A stretch of 64,000 nucleotides of DNA from Antennarius striatus (Eukaryota; Chordata; Actinopteri; Lophiiformes; Antennariidae). The position numbers and the translations under genes were made by a program. Below the pieces are notes generated by a model. It was given only the letters and a program-made list of their open reading frames with translations. It ran no database searches and was not told the DNA's origin. Positions 56,301-64,000 of this stretch are shown one piece after another (the first letter of the stretch is position 1; each line of letters starts with the position of its first letter). The stretch covers positions 11,997,501 through 12,061,500 of the forward strand of contig NC_090778.1 of the NCBI RefSeq assembly GCF_040054535.1, in the 5' to 3' direction.

Positions 56301-59300
56301 TTTCCACACTCTACATTGCTCTGGACTGTTGACCCTAAGTACTTAAAATCCCCCACATTCTTGATCTCTTCTCCGTGTAACCTCACTCTTCCACTTGGGT
56401 CCCTTTTATTCACACACATGTACTCTGTCTTACTGCGGCTAACCTTCATTCCTCTCCGTTCCAGGACAAACCTCCACCTCTCTAGCTTCTCCTCCACCTG
56501 TTCCCTGCTCTCACTACAGATCACAATGTCATCTGCAAACATCATAGTCCATGAAGATTCCTGTCTAACCTCGTCTGTCAGCCTGTGCATCGCCATAGCG
56601 AACAAGAAAGGGCTCAGAGCTGATCCCTGATACAGTCCCACCTCCACCTTGAACTCCTCTGTCACACCTACAGCACGTCACCACTGTCTTAAAGTCCTCA
56701 TACATGTCCTGCACTACTCTAAAATACTTCTCTGCCACTCCAGACTTCCTCATACAAAATCGCAGTTTCTCTATGGGCACTCTTGTCATAACCTTTCTCC
56801 ATTAGTACAAAGACAAAACTCAGCTCCCTCTGGCCTTCTCTGTACTTCTCTATCAACATCCTCAAAGCAAATACTGAATCTGTAGTACTCTTTTTTGGCA
56901 TGAAACCATACTGCAGCTCACAAATGCTCACTTCTGCCCTTAGTCTAGCTTCAACTACTCTTTCCCATAACTAATTGTATGGCTCATCAGCTTTATTCCT
57001 CTGTAGTTGCCACGGTTCTATACATCTCCCTTGTTTTTAAAAATGGGCACCAGCACATTTCTCCTCCATTCCTCAGGCATCTTCTCACTATCTAAGATCC
57101 TGTTGAACAACCCAGTCAGAAACTCTGCTGCCACTTCTCCTAGACACTTCCATACCTCCAAAGGTATATCAGGACCGAGTGCCTTTTCACTCTTCATTCT
57201 CGTCAATGCCCTCCTCACTTCATCCTGACAAATCTTTGCTACTTACTGGTCCACAACAGCCACCTCTTCTAGTCTTTGTTCTCTCTCATTTCCTCGTTCA
57301 TCAAGTCTTCAAAGTACTCTTTCCATCTTCCCATCACAGTACTGGCACCTGTCAATAGACTTCCATCCCTATACTTAAATCACCCTGACCTACTGCACAG
57401 CCTTCCCATCTCTGTCTCTCTGTCTTGCCAACCTGTGTAGATCAGTCTCTCTCGTTTGGCCTTCGCTATCTCTAGTTTCACCTTACGCTGCATCTCCCTG
57501 TACTCCTGTCTACTCTCCTCAGTGCTCTCAGTGTCCCACTTCTTTTTAGCTAACCTCTTTCTCTGTATACACTCCTGTACCTCCACATTCCACCACCAAG
57601 TCTCATTATCTACTTTCCTTCCAGATGACACACCAAGTACTCTCCTACCTGTCTCCTTGATCACATTAGCTGATTAGTTGTCTGGAAAAACCTCTTGACC
57701 ACCCAGAGCCTGTCTTAATTCCTTCCTAAAAGCCATGCAACATTCTAACCTTTTTCAGCTTCTACCAATTTTTCCTCTGCTCTGCCTTTGCCCTCTTCAT
57801 TTTCCTCACCACCAGAGTCATCCTACACACCACCACCCTATCCTGTTTGGCCACACTCTCACCTACCACTACTTTGCAATCACTGATCCCCTTCAGATTA
57901 CACCGTCTACACAAGATGTAGTCTACCTGTGTGCCCCTACTTCCATTCTTATAGGTCACCTTATGTTCCTGCCTCTTCTGGAAGAAAGTATTCACTTTAA
58001 CCGTTTCCATCCTTTTTGCAAAGTCAACCACCATCTGTCCTTCTGTATTCCTCTCCTGGATACCAAACCTGCCCATCACCTCCTCATCACCTGTTTCCTG
58101 CACTAACATTTCCATTGAAGTCTGCACCAATGACAAATCTCTCACTTCTAGGTATACTCTGCATCATGTCATCAAAGTCCAACCAGAATTTCTCCTTCTC
58201 CTCCAGCTCACATCCTACCTGTGCAGCATACCCACTAACAACATTGAACATCACATCTTCAGTTTCTAGCTTCAGACTCATCAATCTGACACTCTTTTTA
58301 CCTCCAAGACATTCCTAACAAACTCCTCCTTCAAGATAACTCCTACTACATTTATCTTCTTATCTACACCATGATAGAATAACTTGAACCCTGTTCCTAA
58401 ATTTCTAACCTTGCTATCTTTCCACCTGGTCTCCTGTACACACAATAGGTCTACCTTCGTCCTCTGCATCATGTCAACCAACTCTCTAACTTTTCCTGTC
58501 ATAGTTCCAACATTCAACGTCCCAACTCTTCAGTCCTACACTCTTGGTGTTCCTCTTCTCTCTCTTCCTACAAACACACTTTCCTCCTCTACTTCTTCGA
58601 CCAACAGTAGTCCAATTTCCACCGGCACCCTGTAGGTGAACAGCACCTATGGCAGTCGTCAACCCGGGCCTCAACCAATGTGGTATGGAATTAATAGATT
58701 TGATTTGCATGTTTGATTTGGCAAAAGTTTTACGTTGGATGCCCTTCCTGACACAACACTGTATTTATCCAGGCTTGGGACCGGCACAATAAGACTCTGG
58801 CTTGCGCCCTCTTGTGGCTACATTTGGTAAATATTTCTACAACTTACCAAAAAATGTTCCTGCTGCAGCCTGTCAGTGTCATTGTCAAATTGCTCAGTTA
58901 ATTGAGCTGGGAATACTTGTCTTGAGTTAATGGCAACTTTAGGGCTGGTGATGATACTATCCCCATATTGTTTATCATGAGACGACAGTGAAGAACCTAT
59001 TTCCTTCACACTTTGTTCCAGTGTTTTCATTCTACTGTTAAGTGTCAACACTTGATCCTCAGTCTCCTGCAGCTTCTGGTCCTTGAGTCTTTTGATATTT
59101 TGGAGCTCCTCCAACATACACAGCATCTTTTCCATCTGATCAAGGTGTTTCCATGAATCACTCAATCTACAAGCAAAATCTATAGGTCAAAATATTTTCA
59201 AACACTTTCTTTACACAGGTACATTTGTACTCATATGGTCACCTAAGATCAGACACAATGTCCTTCTCCGTCTGGACCTGATGCAACTCAGTTTGCAGAT

Positions 59301-61423
59301 TCATGATGGCTTTGTCAGAGTTGATCAAATCTTGTTTAGGTTGGTCATGTGTCTGTGTTGGAGAGGGAAACATTTAATTGTCATTCAGACAACATCAAAA
59401 CAATATGACTATGACTATAATAAATGCATGAACCTTATTGACCTGAAAGCCAGAAAGCTGTTGCAGACAGTCATCTATTGCTGTTCCAAACACCTCCTCT
59501 TCAGGACAACTGCAATCTCTTTGAGTCACTTCCCGGTCTGAACTATTCAAATCATAGACTGAGGGTTGAGTTGCTACCTGCTGAAGGATTGGAACAATGG
59601 TGGGATCCACGGGTGAGTCATCTGTTAAACAAGCAAAAGAAATTCAAAATACTCATCAATGTTGCAGAGTTTTAGGGTTGCCAGAAAATTCCTTTCTATT
59701 GGCTTTTTCTCATCTAAAACACTTGAAATAATAGTTTTCTCTCCTATGCATGTTTCTCCTACACATCTGAAAACTGATATTTACATAAAATTTCTTCCAA
59801 AATGAAAGCTTAGAAGAACCATCATCTTTCCCATATCATTGGGCTTTCAGGCGTTACACCATAATGTGGATGTTGTGAAAAGTGAAACTTGTTACAATCT
59901 TGTTCCACAACAGTTTTCATCTTTGCGGCTCCAGCTACGTAAACAAATTGCTGGGTGACAATGATAATACTCACAGTCATTCAATCTGTGGTTGTGGCAG
60001 CTTTGTCCAGGGGGCTTGTGGATATCATATGTGTAACCAAACTTCTCCATTGTTAGTTTGGTAGCATTGTCCACTTCATTCTGAAGCCTCTGGGTTTCTC
60101 TGGTCCGCCGATCGAGCTCTTCACTGCAAAAACAATTGAAAGCAAGCCAGTCACAGACTGCAACATCCTGCGACACCCCTGAATTCAAAATTTTACCCTG
60201 ACCTACTTTCATAATGGTCGCAGCAATGAATTCTATATTGTACTATCCAGTATTTGGCTTTTCACCAAAGGTTGAGGTCATGATCACATTTTTTGTACCT
60301 CTGGCTCCCTGAAAATGTTGCTTTTTGTTTTGTGATTATATCTCATCAGGTTTCAGAGATGTGTACCTAAAAAGATATAGACGTGAAAATTGACCTTGAC
60401 TTAGTTTTTCAAGGTCAAAGGTTGTGATCTAATTTTCATCCCTTTGCCTCCCTGAATATAACACCTTTTGTTTCGTCTTTCTATCTTATCCGATTCCTGA
60501 GATTCATTCATTCATTTTCACTGCCCTCTTTAGCAGGGCATTTCACTTCATCCGTTTACGTGGGGAGCTGGAGTCTAACCCAGCTGTCTTGGGGCGTGAG
60601 GCCGGGGGAAACTCTGGATGTGACGCCAGTGCACCGCGGAGCCACACAAAGACAGACAAACATGCACCAACACACCCACTCCTATGGACTGGACAATTTT
60701 TAAAGGCCAATTAACCTGAAGCAAATGTTGTTTGGAGGTGGGAGGAAGCCAGAGAACCCGGAAAGAACCCACAGAGACACGGGGAGAACATGCAAACTCT
60801 GCACAGAGCGGGACTCGAACCCGGACCGCCTTGTTGTACGGCGACAGCGCTACCCACTGCACCACCGTGTCTGACATATGTGCAAAACAATGTACAAAAG
60901 TTGAAATTTGACCTTAACCTGGTTTTCTCAGGGTCATTATCTCATTTTCATCCCGTTTAACACCCGAGTAATGTGATTTCTCTTTCATCTTTCTATCTGC
61001 AACGGTTGTGAAGATATTTGGTGGACGGACGAACACACTGACAAACACTGACAATTACAATACATCACCGCTTTGCCGAATGTAAAAATGACAGACTATG
61101 GTTCATGCTTGTATTGCAGCACTACTGTCTTCAATTGAACATCAAATGGGAAAGGAGTGAGGGTACATTACTGGAGTCAGGTGACAAGATTTGCATTTTT
61201 AGTCCACATATGTGTGAAATGAAAGCAACTGAATGGTTTTACAGGGTTTACTTTTACCTCAATTCATCCAGAGTCAGTCTGTTAAATCTCAGCTCACTGC
61301 TCTCTGCAAGCAAAGTTACACAAAGACTCCAAGTTAGCGCAAACTGGCTGGGGAGATACTTCGTAAACGCAGCTCATTGTAACTTACCATTTGTTCCAGC
61401 TTCTGTCTGTGTTCGTTTTTCAT
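44301..61423 (-). CDS. ccdc158: Coiled-coil domain-containing protein 158
   Basis: Long coiled-coil protein of poorly known function. Twenty-three coding exons join in frame: 61423-61388, 61301-61258, 60123-59975, 59621-59443, 59352-59243, 59166-58848, 53345-53287, 52568-52458, 52309-52270, 51929-51810, 50794-50579, 50442-50161, 50086-49918, 49293-49141, 48797-48685, 48120-47962, 47610-47518, 47298-47176, 46810-46635, 45679-45617, 45420-45356, 44910-44861, 44399-44301. The product is 975 residues against about 1113 in human. Glu/Gln/Leu-rich heptads dominate. Diagnostic matches to human CCDC158 are ADCQDFIQLQEQ..RMKLRHALDLKEIQG, MQEKITARREQIDCLQGKIQ and DDCEKVINILRSQME. The last four exons have no recognised human match and are joined by frame and splice sites only. 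The start uses the first ATG of the first frame-compatible exon. Exon 2 needs the second of two tandem acceptors. Confidence 0.85.
51310..51615 (-). mobile_element. Tc1-family transposase remnant
   Basis: On the minus strand the fragment encodes FLFQHDCALVHKA and DWPAQSPDCNPIEHFGDE, matching the C-terminal DDE region of Tc1 transposases (usual form QHDCAPVHKA and DWPAQSPDLNPIEHLWDEL). It is short, with damaged residues and no inverted repeats recognised. It lies in a ccdc158 intron between 50794 and 51810. Confidence 0.8.
53424..53440. repeat. Target-site duplication, left copy, of the RTE insertion
   Basis: TTGGTAAATGTTTCTAC here pairs with TTGGTAAATATTTCTAC at 58824-58840, 16 of 17 positions. 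The two copies bracket the whole RTE plus Penelope block. Confidence 0.88.
53868..53907. repeat. 17-bp perfect inverted repeat with 6-nt loop inside the RTE
   Basis: AGTTTTGTACACCTTTC (53868-53884), CTAGCT, then its exact reverse complement (53891-53907). The intact copy at 42380-42400 has only one arm here, so the second arm is a new templated insertion in this copy. Confidence 0.93.
53934..55850 (+). pseudogene. Broken Penelope-like reverse transcriptase / GIY-YIG protein
   Basis: Three frames are needed to read it. Frame 1 runs 53934-54233, a shift occurs near 54220-54230, then 54230-55205 carries a single in-frame TAG at 54566-54568 just after SSINSVT. A deletion and shift near 55205 follows the YRTPTHTD motif, and the last part runs to 55850. 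The deletion removes a few residues usually found before HHPLEHKLG. The RT catalytic YVDD and the GIY-YIG VYIGET motifs are intact, but the protein cannot be made as one chain. The amino terminus is missing because of 5' truncation. Confidence 0.88.
56110..56165 (+). other. Hammerhead-ribozyme-like segment at the Penelope end
   Basis: The tail contains GGATGAG, then AGACGAAACGTCT, which can fold into a short hairpin with a GAAAC element. Penelope-like elements are known to carry hammerhead ribozymes in terminal repeats, but here the CTGATGA core is written TTGGATGA, with an extra base, so activity is doubtful. Confidence 0.25.
58824..58840. repeat. Target-site duplication, right copy, of the RTE insertion
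   Basis: TTGGTAAATATTTCTAC matches 53424-53440 except at one base. It lies 8 nt inside the intron from the ccdc158 exon ending at 58848. Confidence 0.88.
60140..61075. repeat. Dispersed repeat, same family as 19709-20138, split by a SINE
   Basis: Shared blocks include CAGTCACAGACT..CAACATCC (60149-60170), GACCTTGACTTAGTTTTTC, and GAAATTTGACCTT through CATCACCGCTTTG (60903-61074). The second part repeats blocks already seen in the first (ATCTNATTTTCATCCC), which suggests two adjacent copies or an internal duplication. It lies in a ccdc158 intron between 60123 and 61258. Confidence 0.6.
60510..60873 (-). mobile_element. tRNA-derived SINE (V-SINE-like)
   Basis: On the minus strand CACGGTGGTGCAGTGGGTAG (A box) and GGTCCGGGTTCGAGTCCCGC (B box) form a tRNA-like head at 60873-60800. 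A conserved body follows (CATGTTCTCCCCGTGTCTCTG, GGCTTCCTCCCACC). The arrangement is that of vertebrate tRNA-derived SINEs with a conserved central region. It is inserted in the repeat at 60140-61075. Confidence 0.65.
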
Positions 61424-61760
61424 GGCTAGGCGATGATCTCAATTTGAAAGTATGAGCGCCACCAATGCAGGTGAGTTGAGGAACAACCCCCGATGACATT
61501 TCTGTTCGCGTTTGTGTTCAAGCTTTGGTTCTGCTGGTCATTAACGAGCTAACGAGGTTAAACATCATATCTACACCTCAATGCGAACAGCAGCTAGCTG
61601 TTCTAATAGCCTCCGTTATCGCTAAACGTTACATTCCGTCTCTATGGAAACAGCTCCGCGACCCTTCGTCACGCGCCCAGCGCCCTTCAGGATGTAAGGC
61701 GTTTCCGTTGTGTATCCCGTGGTGCATGATGGTTAATGTCGTTTATAAGGACGAGTAGCT
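61424..61760. promoter_or_regulatory. Head-to-head promoter region of ccdc158 and ccng2
   Basis: CpG-rich DNA (for example 61660-61700) lies between the ccdc158 start codon at 61423 (minus) and the ccng2 leader. A site GTCTCTATGGAAAC at 61638-61651 fits the RFX X-box pattern (GTYNYY, 1-3 nt, RRNRAC). The two genes are divergently transcribed, so a shared promoter is likely. Transcription starts are not defined. Confidence 0.6.
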
Positions 61761-61922
61761 GTTGTTCGTAGAGACAGGCTGGGAGTGACCCTCCCTGTCC
61801 AACAGAGAACAAAGGTCTTATTTTTAACTTTCTTCGCCCACCATTAGTTATCAAGTAGAAGTATGAGGAACTGGTTGGTGTAGTTAAATTGCAGTGATAT
61901 TTTTGTCTTGCTCCTGGAAAAG
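61760..61922 (+). other. ccng2: Putative non-coding first exon of ccng2
   Basis: The stretch ends in CTGGAAAAG followed by a strong donor GTAAGAAG at 61923. It precedes the coding exon by about 510 bp of intron. The left edge is a guess. CCNG2 genes normally have a leader exon. Confidence 0.5.
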
Positions 61923-62431
61923 GTAAGAAGACCGTTGCAAGCTAGCTGCTATATAGGGTTCTGTTATATTATTTATCGAGCTTTGGGCGTTCATGGATGG
62001 ATGATCGTTATTCAGGGGTCGAATTAAAGATCTGCTTCTATTAAATCATTTTCTGATGAGGTATAATGGCGTCCCTCGTTATTTGTGTGTGTAACGCTGA
62101 ACAATTAATTGCGTGAACGCAACCCCATATAATAATAAAACAGTAGTGTTGATTATGTTTGCTTCATCTCACTCATTATATTCTACCAACAGTGTTATGC
62201 TAAAAAAAAAAAAAAGCTGGAATTTGCAGGCTCGTCTGTCAGACTGCCGTGTCCGTGTGTCGGTGCTGCGGGTGGATGTCCTCCTGATACCTGACACCGC
62301 GTCGTGGGGGTCTGCTAGACTCCCAGACCCTGTTCCTCTGACTGTGGGACAATGTCCTGTGTTTTCCTGCTTTACAACGTTCTTGTGCTGTTGGATGCCC
62401 ATGCAGACTGTTATATGTTCTTTTTTTAAGG

Positions 62432-63985
62432 ATGAGGGATCATCAAGCCATTGACAGCTCGCTGTTGAAGGAATTGAAGTCATGTTGTGCAAAAGAGGAC
62501 AACTTTCTCCCCAGAGAGGCTGGCCTGAAGCTGATGGAGTCAGCCTCCACAGAGGTAACCCGCTGACCCATTTTACACTTCTACTTTTAGCTGTGAGTGT
62601 TTCCATCCTTCAGCAAATGGAATGCAGTCATACATCTCTGCTGAAATAAAAGGTGCTGCAGACTGTTACCACCAGTCTTTAGTAGTTTTGAAATGTCTGA
62701 CCCATCATTTCTTCAACAACAAAACTGAACTTTTAAAATCTTTTTTTATTTGTAAAACAAGGCTTGAAACTCATCTCTTTGATCCAGCCTTTAACTAACT
62801 TTTACTTTGCCAAGACTTGCTTTGAGCATTATCTCTCTACACTTGTGCTACTTCTGAAATGTCTTTTATGTTATATATTCTGCAAATGCTATTTCTGAAC
62901 TTCATGTTAATGGTTTAGTTTTCATCATTCAATTGTATTTCATGTTCAATTTATTGGTTTTCTACTGAATATTATTATTATCAGTAGTAGTATCATTATT
63001 TTTATTAAGATTTTTTCCAAGGTTTTCATTTATTTTCTGTTTCTAAATCCTTTCTGAATATTTTAAGCACTTGTTGCTTCACATTTCATTTGCATTTCTA
63101 TGTATGAAAATTGCCATTCTGGAAGAATTATTGTTCTGACTGTATTGTACAGATACTATTTCAAAGTGTATTCTACTGATCAATGATGCCTTTTTAGAAC
63201 TACAGTGGGGTGTCTGCAAAATGCAGAGACATGAAGGTTGAAGAATTGTGGGGCCTGACCAGTTTTTTTGGCTACAGCACCCAGACTTTTGTTCAGGCTG
63301 TCAGTTTGCTTGACAGATTCCTCACAACTATGAAGGTAGGAAATTATACAAAACATTGAAGTGTAATTTGAGCTTTGCTTCCTTGTATTGCTGTAAATTC
63401 AAATTTTCCAGTTTGGAATTAATTAACTAAATATCCTATATTTACTAAACTTTCCATGCTTGTTTGACTTCAAATCATGAGATTCTGACTTAAAGCTATT
63501 ACTGCTGTGTTGTTGCGATAGGTGCAGTCCAAACACTTGCCCTGCATTGGAGTCAGCTGTCTTCATATCGCAGCAAAAATGGTTGAAGAAGACAGCAACA
63601 TCTCGCCCATCCACGAACTCATTCGCATCAGTCAAAGCAAATTCACTGTGTCAGATCTGTGCCGCATGGAGAAGATCATTTCAGAGAAGCTCAGCGTGGA
63701 GCCTGAAGCAGTCACTGCCTTAACATTTCTTCACCTCTACTATTCAGCCTTCTCACACGTGTCTGCTGGAAGGTAAATGTTTCATTTTCTCTTGTCTACT
63801 TTTGCCGTCATTGCTCATGCACAGCTTAAGTTTGCATGGCGTTGGTTAGACTGATTCTGCTTCGCGAGGTTTGTACTGGCAGATCAACTTCCCTCTATAT
63901 TTTAAGGGAGGAGATCCCAAACATTGGGAGTCTGGAAGCCCAGCTTAAAGCCTGCTTATGTGGGCTTGTTTTCTCTAAAGCCAAA
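62432..63985 (+). CDS. ccng2: Cyclin G2, 3' end beyond window
   Basis: Unconventional cyclin linked to cell-cycle arrest and the DNA-damage and FOXO responses. Coding exons in frame: 62432-62554 (ATG), 63198-63335, 63522-63772, 63907-63985. They encode 197 residues, nearly the whole cyclin fold. The order is an N-terminal segment (FLPREAGLKLMESAS), cyclin-box helices (DMKVEELWGLTSFFGYST, TFVQAVSLLDRFLTTMKVQ, IGVSCLHIAAKMVEEDSNI), then RISQSKFTVSDLCRMEKIIS, and EAQLKACLCGLVFSKAK. MVEEDSNI and MEKIISEKL fit CCNG2 better than CCNG1, as does its place beside ccdc158. The C-terminal region is off the right edge. The start ATG lies one base after the splice acceptor. Confidence 0.92.
62555..63197 (+). 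other. ccng2 intron
   Basis: AT-rich intron between the first two coding exons, with no additional feature recognised. Confidence 0.6.
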
Positions 63986-64000
63986 GTAAGCATTGTTCAC

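Larger units (their letters stand above)
53441..58823 (-). mobile_element. Near full-length RTE-clade LINE, decayed and interrupted
   Basis: On the minus strand the element starts at 58823 with a 5' UTR (58823 to about 58640). Broken pieces of its protein follow. First is an apurinic-type endonuclease with MNVGTMTGKVRELVDMM and VDLLCVQETRWKDSK (58517-57762), next a linker (57664-57380), and then the RT (57218-56270) with YGFMPKKSTTDSV and FADD. The element resumes beyond the Penelope insertion with the RT C-terminus and the GRRPRGRPKRR..RWRQLIRCGDP end (53847-53470). Its tail matches the copy at 41549-42833. Multiple frameshifts and stops make it inactive. It is bounded by the 17-bp target-site duplication. 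Confidence 0.9.
53346..58847 (-). other. ccdc158 intron expanded by nested retrotransposons
   Basis: A 5502-bp intron between exons 59166-58848 and 53345-53287. Removing the RTE insertion and one target-site copy (53441-58840) leaves about 102 bp, with intact GTAAGT donor and TTACAG acceptor. The insertion point is about 7-24 nt downstream of the donor. Confidence 0.85.

Noticed and set aside
60800-60873. tRNA gene suggested by A and B boxes
   Set aside because: The boxes belong to a SINE head; it lacks a proper cloverleaf and acceptor pairing. The same holds for 12395-12462.
62432-63985. Assignment as cyclin G1 or cyclin I
   Set aside because: EEDSNI and MEKIISEKL fit G2, and the neighbour ccdc158 matches the CCNG2 region. 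Cyclin I has a different box sequence.

Overview
The window is from a teleost fish nuclear genome, probably a percomorph, though the sequence does not settle the species. The evidence is spliced vertebrate genes with GT/AG introns, long CA, AT and GATA microsatellites, and typical fish mobile elements (RTE-clade LINEs, a Penelope-like element with GIY-YIG endonuclease, Tc1 remnants, tRNA-derived SINEs). It contains no operon, phage, plasmid or CRISPR content.

Four protein-coding genes were rebuilt exon by exon, and reading frame is kept across every junction. They are: (1) ppef2 on +, about 757-8041, lacking only its first coding exon; (2) scarb2-type (LIMP-2 family) on -, 29337-17390, with 12 coding exons and 514 codons, plus a 3' UTR reaching about 14.02 kb; (3) ccdc158 on -, 61423-44301, with 23 coding exons and 975 codons, of which the C-terminal exons are assigned by frame rather than homology; (4) ccng2 on +, from 62432 and running off the right edge. 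The set PPEF2, SCARB2, CCDC158, CCNG2 is also found together on human chromosome 4q21, which supports the orthology calls. No NAAA, SDAD1, CXCL, ART3, NUP54, FAM47E, STBD1, SHROOM3, SEPTIN11 or CCNI homologue was recognised in the gaps.

Layout: 0-8 kb ppef2; 8-14 kb gene-poor spacer with microsatellites, a SINE and a CTCF-like site; 14-29.4 kb scarb2; 29.4-44.3 kb AT-rich spacer with a recent 5'-truncated RTE insertion, two promoter-like patches and two unexplained exon-like frames; 44.3-61.4 kb ccdc158; 61.4-62.4 kb head-to-head promoter region shared by ccdc158 and ccng2; 62.4-64 kb ccng2.

The most interesting structure is in one ccdc158 intron. An intron of about 102 bp was hit by an RTE LINE a few bases from its 5' splice site, and a Penelope-like element later landed inside that LINE. 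The intron is now about 5.5 kb, and target-site duplications are visible for both events. Other notable points are a scarb2 cytoplasmic tail without the LIMP-2 dileucine lysosomal signal but with two tyrosine-type motifs, a Tc1 terminus about 24 nt upstream of a scarb2 splice acceptor, several near-perfect short-loop palindromes, and RFX X-box-like motifs in two promoters. I see no convincing wholly new biological system.
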